A DNA stretch of 64,000 bases from Coenobita brevimanus. Its lineage: Eukaryota > Arthropoda > Malacostraca > Decapoda > Coenobitidae. The notes beneath the pieces were generated by a model. It was not told the origin of the DNA. It made no database searches and was given only the letters and a program-made list of their open reading frames with translations. Each line of letters begins with the position of its first letter. Positions within the stretch are counted from its first letter, which is position 1. Positions 21,586-31,749 of the stretch are shown here, in pieces. The position numbers and the translations under genes were made by a program. The stretch is taken from assembly GCA_032717465.1 (NCBI GenBank), contig CM064681.1, positions 17,161,916-17,225,915 of the forward strand. The letters are read 5' to 3'.

Positions 21586-23492
21586 TGTAATGCTAGGTGA
21601 AATTAGGCGCGACTTCTCGTTCCTATTACACCTAACGTGGAGCGGGGTCCTCTTTCGAGACTGGAGCTTAGTGCAAAAAAGAGAGGCAGGACACAAAAAC
21701 TCTAGGCAAACGACCTCTACATGTATATTACCACAATCAGACACAGAACAAATCAGCAAATATTACAGCACAATACATAGCAATATAAAACCTTCTCAAG
21801 GATATGTGTATCTCGCAGGATACTTGCTTCTCTGACAGTAATGACAACACAATCAATCCTAGTGTATCAAGAGTGAAGTGAACATAGGCGCACGCGGGAG
21901 GCGCGGGGGGGGGTTGAGTCTCACGAGGAGGAGATAGGGGAGGTGCGGGGAGTGACTTGTGACAGCTAGGGGAAACTTATGGTAATGCTGGAGAGCGGCA
22001 GATATTAGCCATGAAGTTTATATGGTTTCCACTAGCCAAGGGACTTTGGTAATTGATTTTGTTCTTGATTCACACTTACTCGGGATATTGGAGCGAGAGA
22101 GAGTGATAAACAAGATTTATGGGTAGCGTGGGGGAGGGAGAGAATACCATTAATACTCCCTTTCACAATATTCCTTTAGAGCTCACAGTAATAGGGGTAT
22201 GTCATTACAGGGGAATCTCCATGCAGCACAGGCTTACTAATTGTACGAAAGGGACGTCACTCAAAAACATAGTTCATCAGATCTTCTTCCACACACTCGT
22301 CCTTTAGCTTCTCACTGTGATCTTATTTGCCCCGATATTCACTATATGGAGTCACTGCACAATAATTATACTAGGAGATATCACACTTAACCTAAATCAC
22401 TCGTACTGCAGTATCACACGTATTCATCAGGGGGATAGGCAGGAACATGTCGTCAGCGATCCTGCCGGGCTAGGGGCACCACCAATGCGAGGCATACCAA
22501 GAGGGCACGGGATAACTCGTATGGGCGTCCTCTCACGTCCTGGGCTACCTGTGGCTTCTGGGCTGGGCTGAGGAGTGTGGCCCTCGGGAATGGGGCCGAA
22601 TAGCTCCAGGAACCTCTGTGATAAGTCTCAGCCTGTAGTGAGAGCCTTACAGCGTCATGGAGGCGTAGGGAGATCGCGCCCAGGTGTCCTGGGGAGAACC
22701 GAGAGAGACTGCGGGCTGCGGTCTCCAGCGTCTAGGGGCGCCGACAGAGGAGGGCTGCGGCAGCGACTTCCACTGGGGTCCGTCAGGTGCATCTCCTCTA
22801 GAGCCAGATGTAGGGAACAGAGGCCAGGGGAGGCTGTGAGGCCTGTCTGGGTCACACTGTTACAGGAAGCCTGGGCTCTAGTCTCCTGCTGTAGGGACGT
22901 CTCTCTCCTTACATATTTCAGCACACCCTCTAAGCAACAATAGATCTTCTCACGAGGAAGGGAGCAACAATAGGCCGCCTCTACCAAGACACTGTCGGAG
23001 CGACCATAGATCGTCTCATGAGGATGGGAGCGACCATAGGCCGTCTCTACCAGAGCACTGTCGGAGCGACCATAGATCGTCTCACGAGGATGGGAGCGAC
23101 TATAGGCCGTCTCTACCGGAGCACTTTCGGAGGGACCATAGATAGTCTAACGAGGATGAGAGCGACCATAAATTGTCTCTACCGGAGGGGCGCCGTCTGG
23201 AGTGCCTATGACAACTCCACCCCTAGCTGGTTCAACAATCCCACTCCGTGAAAGAAGTGTCTTTCTCCTACGGCGGCGACGGCGTGGTGGCTGCATGACA
23301 TAGGGGCGCACGGCCCGGGCTGACATATGTCGCTGTTGCCAGGAGTGGTTTTGACTGGTGGCGGCTACCCCGTGGGGTCCGTGTGGGGGTGTCGGTACAT
23401 CCTCGGGCATTCTGAGCTGTGTTTTGCTTGCCCTGTTGTCGGGGGCACTATGGTATATTTCGGGGGCACTGTTCTTTAGGTCACGCATTTTA
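21586..23492 (-). repeat. LTR 2 of the array, shared by both units
   Basis: 1907 bp. It has a primer-binding site and gag on its left in element sense, and a polypurine tract on its right, so it serves as 5' LTR of unit 1 and 3' LTR of unit 2. Confidence 0.88.
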
Positions 23493-23956
23493 CCACTCTC
23501 CCCCTGTAAAAAGTCACGTCCTCGTGGCTGGAGGTGGAACGCTTGTGTGTTGGAGGTGGTGTACACGGGCTGGAGGTGTTGCAGCGCAGTTTGCCAGGCG
23601 ACAGTGTAGGGGTTTTCTTCTTGTTCTGGGTCGCAGGTGAGGAAGAGTGTGGAGGTGGCGGTGGTAGACTGGAGAAGGTTTAGCAGGTGGTGTGGCCCAC
23701 GGAGTCTGTGGTTCCTGCCAAGGGTAGGTGCCCATATGGCCCGCTTCACTCTCATCTTGCTTGGTGTGGCTGTCGGTGTGGTTGGGAGCTGAATGCTGGA
23801 TACCGAGGGTAAGGGCTGGGTTTTGTGCCGTGGTAATGTGGCGTTGAATCTCTGGGGAGTACAGGTAGAGGAGATTTGGGCCTGATGCAGCTTGATGGTG
23901 TGAAGTCGTGGAGATGTGGGCAGTGTAGGGGTGTGTGTGTATCGGGTGGGGGGCAT
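23147..23956 (-). CDS. ORF running from the internal region through the polypurine tract into the LTR
   Basis: 269 codons. Residues 1-~65 are Pro/Thr/His-rich. Residues ~66-155 look like ordinary protein (KRAIWAPTLGRNHRLRGPHH...CDPEQEENPYTVAWQTALQ). The polypurine tract encodes the QGESGK stretch near residue 152. The LTR part starts at MRDLKN and ends in the first 22-residue repeat (PVETIYGRSHPR) at a stop. An ORF that overlaps U3 recalls accessory genes of some retroviruses, by position only. Function unknown. Confidence 0.45.
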   Translation of the reverse strand: MPPTRYTHTPTLPTSPRLHTIKLHQAQISSTCTPQRFNATLPRHKTQPLPSVSSIQLPTTPTATPSKMRVKRAIWAPTLGRNHRLRGPHHLLNLLQSTTATSTLFLTCDPEQEENPYTVAWQTALQHLQPVYTTSNTQAFHLQPRGRDFLQGESGKMRDLKNSAPEIYHSAPDNRASKTQLRMPEDVPTPPHGPHGVAATSQNHSWQQRHMSARAVRPYVMQPPRRRRRRRKTLLSRSGIVEPARGGVVIGTPDGAPPVETIYGRSHPR

Positions 23957-24053
23957 GAGAGTCGGCCTGAGGGGGTGGTGGTGGTGGTTCTGAGAGTGGG
24001 TGTGGGTGGGGAAGTAGGCGTGAGGAGTGGGCAGGGTCGGTTAGCACGGGCAG

Positions 24054-25406
24054 TTACGCGCGTTGGGGGCGCGGTGGAAGGTGAGATAGTCGGAGTGGGC
24101 GTGCGTAGGTGTGGAGGGGAGAGGGCGGTGGTAGTAGGTTGTCCTGCGGGGGTGGCGGGGTGGGCGGGGCACGTGAGCTTGGGTGGAAAGGGTGAGGCGG
24201 CGGAGGGAAGGGGTGAGGGTGAGCGAGGTGTGGTGGGTGAGATGTCAGGTGAGGTGCGGGGGGTGGTGGAGGCGGTGGAGGCTGAGGTGCTTGGGGAGAT
24301 GGAGGGGGATGGCGAGGAGGAAACATAGCACTCGTATGTGGAAGTGACAGGCGGTGCGGGAGCAGGGGGAGGTTGGGGGTGTGGGGTCGGTAGCGGTGGT
24401 GAGGTGGCAGGAGAGTTGGCTTGGAGGGTAGGTGGCGAGGAGGGAGTGCGATCTTGTGGTGGCATCCCGGTGTTTGGTGGTGGGGTGGTTTGGGCGGTAG
24501 CAGGGTTCTGTGCTTGTGGTGTGGGGTGGGCGGTGGGTGCGAAGCTAGGGGATGGTGCGGGTGTGGGGGTGATGGCGGATGGTGTGCGGTGCTGGAACTG
24601 TGGTGGCTTGGCAGGGCTGTGGAGTGGGATGTGGCAGGTGGTGTGCGTCGTCGGAGGCGAGGAAAGGTAGGGTGAGGTGTAGGAGAAGAGGGAGCCGGTG
24701 GTGGTGGGGAGATTCGGCCTCGTGGGGTTGTCTGAATGTTTGGGGATGGGGCGGTGCAGGTGGTAGCAGGGGGCTGAGCTCGTGAGAGAGTGATGAGTGG
24801 TGGGGTGCGGGGTGTGGTGGGCGGCGAGGCATCTGGTGGGGTTATTGGGGACGAGGTGGTGGTCCGTGGGGATGGTGAGGTTGAAGGTGGGGTAGGGGAG
24901 GTGAGCGAGGAAAAAAAGGTGGGTGGGGATGAGGAGGAGGGTGTGATAGGGAAGGTGAATGAGTTAACCATGTGGGCGGGGAAAGCGAGCGGTGGTGAAG
25001 TGATGGTGGTGGGTGGTGCGGGGTGGTAGGTGGAAGGCAGTAGACAGGGGGGGGTGATTTTAGGATGTAGGTTAGGGGAAGATGAGGAAAGGGTCCTAGG
25101 AGGCCTGTGAAGAGGGAGGCCAGTTTTGTGTTGAGGGGGTATAGTTGTGTGTGGGGTGGGAAGGTTAGAACTAGGGGCAGGAATAGGGGAAGGTAGAACA
25201 GAAGATATAGTGAGAGGGGAGGAAAAAGAAAGATAACATTCCCCCCTGGCATAGACTGGGGGAGATGTGAGGTGGCCTCCACCATTGCGGTGGGATGCAG
25301 GGACAGTGGGGGGGCACTTTTTGTGTTTCCTTTTTTGTATTTTCTTCCCCTGAGGCTTAGGGGAATTTGCGTATGGTGGGGAGGTTTGTAAGCGCCCTCG
25401 TGTCAT
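24054..25406 (-). CDS. Proline-rich gag C-terminal region, copy 2
   Basis: 450 codons, collinear with copy 1 and with only a handful of substitutions (for example KCPPTVPASHRN for KRPPTVPASHHN). Same Cys/His cluster and single TAA upstream. The length is preserved without any indel, which suggests either selection or recent origin. The near identity of the flanking LTRs favours recent origin. Confidence 0.45.
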   Translation of the reverse strand: MTRGRLQTSPPYANSPKPQGKKIQKRKHKKCPPTVPASHRNGGGHLTSPPVYARGECYLSFSSPLTISSVLPSPIPAPSSNLPTPHTTIPPQHKTGLPLHRPPRTLSSSSPNLHPKITPPCLLPSTYHPAPPTTITSPPLAFPAHMVNSFTFPITPSSSSPPTFFSSLTSPTPPSTSPSPRTTTSSPITPPDASPPTTPRTPPLITLSRAQPPATTCTAPSPNIQTTPRGRISPPPPAPSSPTPHPTFPRLRRRTPPATSHSTALPSHHSSSTAHHPPSPPHPHHPLASHPPPTPHHKHRTLLPPKPPHHQTPGCHHKIALPPRHLPSKPTLLPPHHRYRPHTPNLPLLPHRLSLPHTSAMFPPRHPPPSPQAPQPPPPPPPPAPHLTSHPPHLAHPHPFPPPPHPFHPSSRAPPTPPPPQDNLLPPPSPLHTYARPLRLSHLPPRPQRA

Positions 25407-25535
25407 TTGGCTGCACTGGGCAGCTTCTAGCTGCTCACAGATGTTGTGGATCGGGCATCCGTGGTAGCATGGAGAAAATTCCCATGGGTTGACGGTGATG
25501 AGGTCAACGGGGAATTGATTTATTTCGCCGATACA

Positions 25536-26039
25536 TTAAGGGGTGGCATGGACGGCTAAAAGGCGCCTCATTAAACTGATATCTCTATCCATGTCTCCTG
25601 TTGGGTCATGGAGAGTGAAGTGTTGTTTCACAACACTTGGGAGTACTCTGAGCAGAGTGTTAAATGTATGCTGATCCCAGGTTTCCTCATCTGCCTCCGG
25701 GTAGGCAGCAGTAACCAGGCGTTTTGCCTGTATCAGGGTATTATCTAAATCCCCGTCGAATGAAAAACTATCCAATTTGGATAGAGACACTACTTTCCCC
25801 AATGATGGGGTGATGGTTTGTACAGTGAACTTTGTAAAGTTCTGCCAGGTGAGTTCTGGGACGATTTTCGGCGCTATGTTCGCCGTCGCTTTACCCAACA
25901 GTGGTAGTGTGACTGCAATTTTTTGTTGGTCATTTTGAAAGCCAATATCCAGTAAGGGTTTAATTATTGCCAGATATGTGTGTATATCATACTGGTCGGG
26001 GACAAATTTGGGTAACTGAACATGCGGTTTAGTTGCCAT
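25536..26039 (-). CDS. Capsid-like gag segment, copy 2
   Basis: 167 residues beginning MATKPHVQLPKFVPDQYDIHTY, about 60 bases from the primer-binding site. It contains PLLDIGFQNDQQKIAVTLPLLGKATANI and LTWQNFTKFT. The alternation of short helices fits a retrotransposon capsid, though no named family is certain. A TAA follows CATP, and the frame reopens in register into the proline-rich region (211 codons separate the two Mets). Stop-codon readthrough or a simple mutation are both possible. Confidence 0.6.
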   Translation of the reverse strand: MATKPHVQLPKFVPDQYDIHTYLAIIKPLLDIGFQNDQQKIAVTLPLLGKATANIAPKIVPELTWQNFTKFTVQTITPSLGKVVSLSKLDSFSFDGDLDNTLIQAKRLVTAAYPEADEETWDQHTFNTLLRVLPSVVKQHFTLHDPTGDMDRDISLMRRLLAVHATP

Positions 26040-26086
26040 TTTGCCAAATATTTCCTGATTTCCTCTCTTTTACGCCCGGGTCTAGA

Positions 26087-26103
26087 ACCACCGCTGGCCA
26101 CCA
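26087..26103 (-). other. Primer-binding site of unit 2
   Basis: On the minus strand, TGGTGGCCAGCGGTGGT lies one base after the LTR end CATTACA. The matching site in unit 1 is at 21568-21584. The tRNA is not identified. Confidence 0.6.
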
Positions 26104-26104
26104 G

Positions 26105-27982
26105 TGTAATGCTAGGTGAAATTAGGCGCGACTTCTCGTTCCAATTACACCTAACGTGGAGCGGGGTCCTCTTTCGAGACCGGAGCTTAGTGCAATAAAG
26201 AGAGGCAGGACACAAAAACTCTAGGCAACAACCTTTACATGTATATTACCACAATCAGACACAGAACAAATCAGCAAATATTACAGCACAATACATAGCA
26301 ATATAAAACCTTCTCTAGGATATGTGTATCTCGTAGGATACTTGCTTCTCTGACAGTAATGACAACACAATCAATCCTAGTGTATCAAGAGTGCAGTGAA
26401 CATAGGCGCGCGCGGGAGGCGCGGGGGGGCGGTTGAGTCTCACGAGGAGGAGATAGGGGAGGTGCGGGGAGTGACTTGTGACGGCTAGGGGAAACTTATG
26501 GTAATACTGGAGAGCGGCAGATATTAGCCATGAAGTTTATATGATTTCCACTAGCCAAGGGACTTTGGTAATTGATTTTGTTCTTGATTCACACTTACTC
26601 GGGATATTGGAGCGAGAGAGAGTGATAAACTAGATTTATGGGTAGCGTGGGGGAGGGAGAGAATACCATTAATACTGCCTTTCACAATATTCCTTTAGAG
26701 CTCACAGTAATAGGGGTATGTCATTACAGGGGAATCTCCATGCAGCACAGGCTTACTAATTGTACGAAAGGGACGTCACTCAAAAAACATAGTTCATCAG
26801 ATCTTGTTCCACACACTCGTCCTTTAGCTTCTCACTGTGATCCTATTTGCCCCGATATTCACTATATGGAGTCACTGCACAATACTTATACTAGGAGATA
26901 TCACACTTAACCTAAATCACTCGTACTGCAGTATCACACGTATTCATCAGGGGGATAGGCAGGAACATGTCGTCGGCGATCCTGCCGGGCTAGGGGCACC
27001 GCCAATGTGAGGCATACCAAGAGGGCACGGGATAACTCGTAAGGGCGTCCTCTCACGTTCTGGGCTGCCTGTGGCTTCTGGGCTGGGCTCAGGAGTGTGG
27101 CCCTCGGGACTGGGGCCGAATAGCTCCAGGAACCTCTGTGATAAATCTCGGCCTGTAGTGAGAGCCTTACGGCGTCATGGGGGCGTAGGGAGATCGCGCC
27201 CGGGTGTCCTGGGGAGAACCGAGAGAGACTGCGGGCTGCGATCTCCAGCGTCTAGGGGCGCTGACAGAGGAGGGCTGCGGCAGCGACTTCCACTGGGGTC
27301 CGTCAGGTGCGTCTCCTCTAGAGCCAGATGTAGGGAACAGAGGCCAGGGGAGGCTGTGAGGCCTGTCTGGGTCAATCTGGGACAGGAAGCCTGGGCTCTA
27401 GTGTCCTGCCGTAGGGACGTCTCTCTCCTTACCTCTTTCTGCACACCCTCGGAGCAACAATAGATCGTCTCACGAGGAAGGGAGCGACAATAGGCCGCCT
27501 CTACCAAGACACTGTCGGAGCGACCATAGATCGTCTCACGAGGATGGGAGCGACCATAGACCGTCTCTACCGGAGCACTTTCGGAATGACCATAGATCGT
27601 CTCTACCGGAGCACTTTCGGAGCGACCATAGATCGTCTCACGAGGATGGGAGCGACCATAGATTGTCTCTACCGGAGGGGCGCTGTCCGTAGTCCCTATG
27701 ACAACTCCACCCCTAGCTGGTTCAACAATCCCACTCTGTGAAGGTAGTGTCTTTCTCCTACGGCAGCGACGGCATGGTGGCTGCGTGACATAGGGGTGCA
27801 CGGCCCGGGCTGACATATGTCGCTGTTGCCGGGAGTGGTTGTGACTGGTGGCGGCTACCCCGTGGGGTCCATGTGGGGGTGTCGGTACATCCTCTGGCAT
27901 ACTGAGCTGTATTTTGCTTGCCCTGTTGTCGGGGGCACTACGGTATATTTCGGGGGCACTGTTCTTTAAGTCACGCATTTTA
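26105..27982 (-). repeat. LTR 3 of the array (5' LTR in element sense)
   Basis: 1878 bp. Its right edge meets AATAA, the same 5 bases found left of LTR 1. Confidence 0.88.
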
Positions 27983-28005
27983 AATAAAATTATAAAAGAA
28001 GTCAT
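27175..28005 (-). CDS. LTR-encoded repeat protein, copy 3
   Basis: 276 codons, of which the first nine lie outside the LTR. It contains the 22-residue repeats (about three and a half units) followed by ~90 residues with REVRRETSLRQDTRAQASC and LSVLPRTPGRDLPTPP. This is the longest version of the frame, because the stop that ends copies 1 and 2 early is absent. Function unknown. Confidence 0.35.
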   Translation of the reverse strand: MTSFIILFKMRDLKNSAPEIYRSAPDNRASKIQLSMPEDVPTPPHGPHGVAATSHNHSRQQRHMSARAVHPYVTQPPCRRCRRRKTLPSQSGIVEPARGGVVIGTTDSAPPVETIYGRSHPRETIYGRSESAPVETIYGHSESAPVETVYGRSHPRETIYGRSDSVLVEAAYCRSLPRETIYCCSEGVQKEVRRETSLRQDTRAQASCPRLTQTGLTASPGLCSLHLALEETHLTDPSGSRCRSPPLSAPLDAGDRSPQSLSVLPRTPGRDLPTPP

Positions 28006-28588
28006 TATTATTATTTTTTTTTAATGCAAGTTGTGTGTACATGGCTACATTAAAGAAAAATATTATTTTGAAAAGTCTTTACGAGTTTTACATTACCTAT
28101 TTCTTTTTAATTTATAAGAAAATAATATTCACTGTATTATGAAGAGGAAATTATTAAGTATTGACATCAAGAACATATTAAGTGACGAAGTAGTACGGTA
28201 ATAAGACCATGCACAGTTACATTCAGTAATATTGTCAGTGTCATTGCCTCGCAATAGCTTGGGTAGACCTTCAGTCTTCATGAGCCACTTATTCAGACAG
28301 TTAAAAACAACTGGATTATTAATAGGTAAAGGATGCCATTTTTTAATCCATGCAACTCCAAAAAAAAGTGAGATCGTATGGAGGTACCTTAAATATAAGG
28401 TACAAAAGCGCCATGTGCTTCAAGGGATCAGGTATTACCAGTAGATTAATAGAGTATGAGAGTTGGAAATGATGTTAGTGCCACCGATTTGCTCCATGAT
28501 TCACTTCCGCTCTAGAGGTGAAGTGAGGCAAGGGCAGGCGGGAGTGAGCCAGTCCACCAACTTTCAAACGCTGTTTTCTCAACTTTTT
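27983..28588. other. Right interior of the TIR element
   Basis: Starts with the AATAA duplication and continues the second unit of the ~240-bp tandem repeat to about 28135. The rest is AT-rich without open frames or recognised motifs up to the right TIR. Confidence 0.6.
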
Positions 28589-28628
28589 GTGTCGCTTGCA
28601 TCACTTCAGCAGGGGGCGTCTCATATAT

Positions 28629-28916
28629 AGCATGTACTGGTCTAGGATTACGATGGAAGAGTTGAGGGGTAGGATGGGACTGGAGCATACTTGGATTGTG
28701 ACGAGGAGAGGGAGGAGAGGTAGACTGAGATGGTTCAGGCATGTGGAGAGGATGGGTGATGATAACTGGGTGCAGAAAGTGAAAGGTGTTAATGTTTGAG
28801 GTAGGGCTGCGACAGGTAGACCGAAAAGGACGTAGGACGAGGTCACTGAGTGTGATAAAAGACTGAATAGGGAAGCTGCCAGAGATCGAACAGCATGGAC
28901 AGGCACCATTAGGTGA

Positions 28917-28920
<4 letters not shown>
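28629..28920 (+). pseudogene. RTE-type LINE fragment, C-terminal end
   Basis: The frame contains RLRWFRHVERMGDDNWVQKV and, after a TGA, GRAATGRPKRT. This is the C-terminal signature shared by RTE-type LINEs (R-L-R-W-x-G-H-V-E-R-M, then G-R-P-x-x-T). It is 5'-truncated and ends in an (AT)n tail. The last ~114 bp recur at 1-114. Confidence 0.75.
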
Positions 28921-28984
<64 letters not shown>

Positions 28985-29160
28985 AATGACATCACCTTAT
29001 ATAATGCAAATGTATAATGAAGAGTGCTGACATAATATCAGGCACACCCGTATCACAATGGACACTCAGCAGAAACAAACACCCCCTTGTTCTGGTGCCG
29101 ACATAATTTCCACATTGGAATTATGTCTCTTGCTACTATACACATTATGTTTATTTATAT
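28807..29160 (+). repeat. Duplicated unit, copy B, part 1
   Basis: Homologous to 1-400 of copy A, up to the point where an LTR retrotransposon is inserted. Includes an (AT)n tract (28921-28980) shorter than its partner. Confidence 0.9.
28921..28980. repeat. (AT)n microsatellite
   Basis: 60 bp of AT at the LINE 3' end. Confidence 0.95.
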
Positions 29161-29952
29161 TGTTACGGAACAGCGAAAGATAATGTACACTTTAAGTGAG
29201 AATACTAAAAATCACTACTGTCCCGTAAAGTTCCAGGTTCAAAACAAAAGAGTTAGGTAAAATTACAAGTTAAAGTTTAATGCTCAAACTAACAACAAAA
29301 CATTCAGGACTCATAAGGATAATGTAATGGCAAAAAACAGGTTAAATATATGGTTAACTGCAATAGCCTCTATTAACACGAAATTAGCAAGAGTAAATTT
29401 ATCTAAGTCAGCCCTGATAAAATGAAAATACACTGGGTAATGCTCAGTTAATGCAAGATAAATTATTACAGATACAAAATATTATCAAAAATGACTGACA
29501 AAAAGAACCTTTACATAAATCACAAAAAAAACTCACTAGGCCTAAGAATTTACCCTATGCTACACAGCACAAGAAAAAATGCAACAACAGTTATACTCAA
29601 ACTACACAGCTGCTAGATGGTTGGAGACTTCCTGAGCACTCACAACAATAACTGTACAGAGGAGGACAGAGATGTGAACAAAATGAGGAGTAGATCTAAG
29701 TGGCAATTAATGTAGAGACTGAGCTCATTATATAGGGGCCGGCAGAGCTTGATACAACTTGTAAGAAGGACGTGCAAATGAAGCCATGGGGACAAACAGT
29801 TGACAATCCCGCACGGAACAACAGAAAGGACGACTTACTCTACTATAACGGTAGAAGGGGGGGACTGAGGCAGAACACGCTCGTGATCAAACAGGCAGCA
29901 CACTGTACGTTAGAATTACACAAAGGATGATGAAATCATAGGCTATGTAACA
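29161..29952 (-). repeat. 3' LTR (element sense)
   Basis: 792 bp, ends TGTTAC/GTAACA. A TATA-like box occurs on the minus strand at about 29728-29736. The adjacent polypurine tract (minus strand, 29953-29971) reads CTTTTTCTTTGTGGGGAGG. Confidence 0.93.
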
Positions 29953-29994
29953 CCTCCCCACAAAGAAAAAGAAATTTACAAAGGAAATTTCTTA

Positions 29995-31689
29995 TTACTC
30001 TAAAATAATCTGTCTAAAGTCTAGATAAGCAATTTGCAATAACATTTTCTTTCCTAGTGTTACAAAACATGAGATCTCCCTAGCACGTTCAGTCATAGGT
30101 ACTTGCCAGTATCCCTTTAACAAATCAAACTTACTTATGTACCTAGCCTTTCCGATCTTGTCTATGCAATCTTCGACACGAGGGAGAGGGTAAGTGTCTG
30201 TTTTAGTTATCTGATTAACACGTCTGTAGTCAATGCAAAGCCGCTGTGACCCACCCGGCTTAGGGACCAGAGTGACAGGAGAACTCCACTCGCTCTGACA
30301 GGGCTCAATCATCTTGTGGTCCAACAAGTAGCCAAGCTCCTTCTGGATGAGAGGAACTTTCACTGGGTTCACACGGTAAGGAGGCAATTTAATTGGCTTT
30401 GCTTCTCCAACATCGACATCATGCATCAACACAGTGGTTCTTCCTGGAGTGGCACGGAACACTTGCGGGTACTCCTGCAGTAATGCCGAAAACTCCTGCC
30501 TTTCCTCGGGAGGTAGATGAGAAAGCTTAGTCTGGAGATCATTCATGATATCAGGATTCTTCCCCAAACTATCACTCAGGCTCATACTGCATGGGAGAGC
30601 TTCACTTGCAGACTCGGGTGGAACAGCTACAGTGCAGACTGGATTATTTTCGTCCCGCCTGTGATATAACTTTAGCATGTTGATGTGACATAGTTGCTTG
30701 TTCTTTCTACGATCTGGTGTGGCGATGACATAGTTGACATCACTGAGTTTCTTCTCCACGAAATAAGGACCACTAAACTTGGCTTGAAGAGGTTGCCCAT
30801 GAACTGGTAGCAGAATCAAAACCTGATCTCCTGGCTGAAAGTGGCGTAACCTGGACTTCTTATCATACCAAGTCTTCATCTTCTCTTGAGCAGCTCCTAA
30901 ATTCTCTCTCGCCAGCTGTAAAGCAGTGGACAGCCGTTCTTTGAACTTCATCACATACTCCAGCAGGTTGACGTCATCTTCCTCCGACAGCCAGCATTCC
31001 TTGAGTAGCTTAAGGGGTCCTCTTACTTCATGGCCAAACAGTAGTTCAAAGGGTGAGAAGCCCAGTGATTCATTTGAAGATTCTCTTGCGGCAAACACAA
31101 CGAATGGAAGACCTTTATCCCAGTCTTTCTGATGTTCCAAACAGTATTTCTTGAGCATCGATTTGAGTGTTTGATGATATCTCTCCAACGCTCCTTGGGT
31201 CTGGGGATGGTAAGCTGAAGACGTGATCTGGGTGATGCCCAACTCTTTCAGAGACTGCTTGAAAACATTTGACATGAAATTACTTCCCCGGTCTGACTGT
31301 ACCTCCTTGGGCAGACCAAACTTTGTGAAGAACCCCAGCATTTCCTTAACCACGTTCTTTGCTGAGATATTTCTAAGTGAAATGGCTTCAGGATAACGAG
31401 TAGCCATATCAATCAGGGTCAACACATAAGAAAATCCTGAAGAAGTCTTAGGAAGAGGGCCCACAATATCCACCAACACACGGGTGAAAGGCGCCTCAAA
31501 AGGAGGAATAGGAACTAGAGGTGCAACCTTTTCGGTCTGATTACACTTCCCCACAACTTGACAGGTGTGACAAGACTTACAATACCAGGAAACATCCCTG
31601 AAGATACCTGGCCAGTAGAAGTGTTTCAAAATGCGGGCCACAGTCTTCCTCATGCCAAGGTGTCCTGCCAAACTGGAATCATGAGCCAC
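29995..31689 (-). pseudogene. Integrase followed by truncated reverse transcriptase
   Basis: 564 codons. Integrase zinc domain: H...AGHLG and C-x2-C-x2-C (CKSCHTC). DDE core: Asp in LVDIVGPL, Asp in QSDRGSNF, Glu in ALERYH. The GPY module reads FSGPYFVEKKL. RT begins at MHDVDVGEAKPIKLPPYRV and reaches the first catalytic Asp in ISKFDLLKGYWQVPM. About 25 residues later it leaves the family sequence and ends, without the YxDD loop or RNase H. Integrase looks intact, RT cannot work. The Met chosen by frame length lies inside the HHCC domain. The true polyprotein enters from upstream. Confidence 0.88.
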
Positions 31690-31749
31690 TCTAATGATAT
31701 TCTGCCTACAAACACGAGGGATGACAACATGATGTACAACCTCCCATTC

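Larger units (their letters stand above)
23493..26104 (-). mobile_element. Internal region 2 of the array
   Basis: Same structure as internal region 1, with polypurine tract at 23493-23506 and primer-binding site at 26087-26103. The two regions differ by few substitutions, so the duplication is recent or the copies have been homogenised. Confidence 0.85.
16997..27982 (-). mobile_element. LTR-gag-LTR-gag-LTR retrotransposon array
   Basis: Three LTRs (16997-18972, 21586-23492, 26105-27982) alternate with two internal regions of ~2.61 kb. All lie on the minus strand. The whole array, not each unit, is flanked by AATAA (16992-16996 and 27983-27987). Each internal region has a primer-binding site next to one LTR and a polypurine tract next to the other, but no protease, RT, RNase H or integrase. 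It is therefore a gag-only, non-autonomous family in a tandem form that shares its middle LTR, a product expected from LTR-LTR recombination between elements. Confidence 0.88.
16321..28622. mobile_element. TIR-bounded DNA element carrying a nested LTR array
   Basis: The ends are 34-bp inverted repeats (16321-16354 and 28589-28622) that match at 29 of 34 positions, with the common core GCCCCCTGCTGAAGTGATG. Both ends abut AT-rich sequence (ATATA), consistent with a TA target. Removing the nested LTR array and one AATAA leaves about 1.3 kb without a transposase frame, so it would be non-autonomous. The superfamily is unknown. The GAGG...start and TA-rich target are compatible with Tc1/mariner, but this is only a suggestion. 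Confidence 0.6.
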
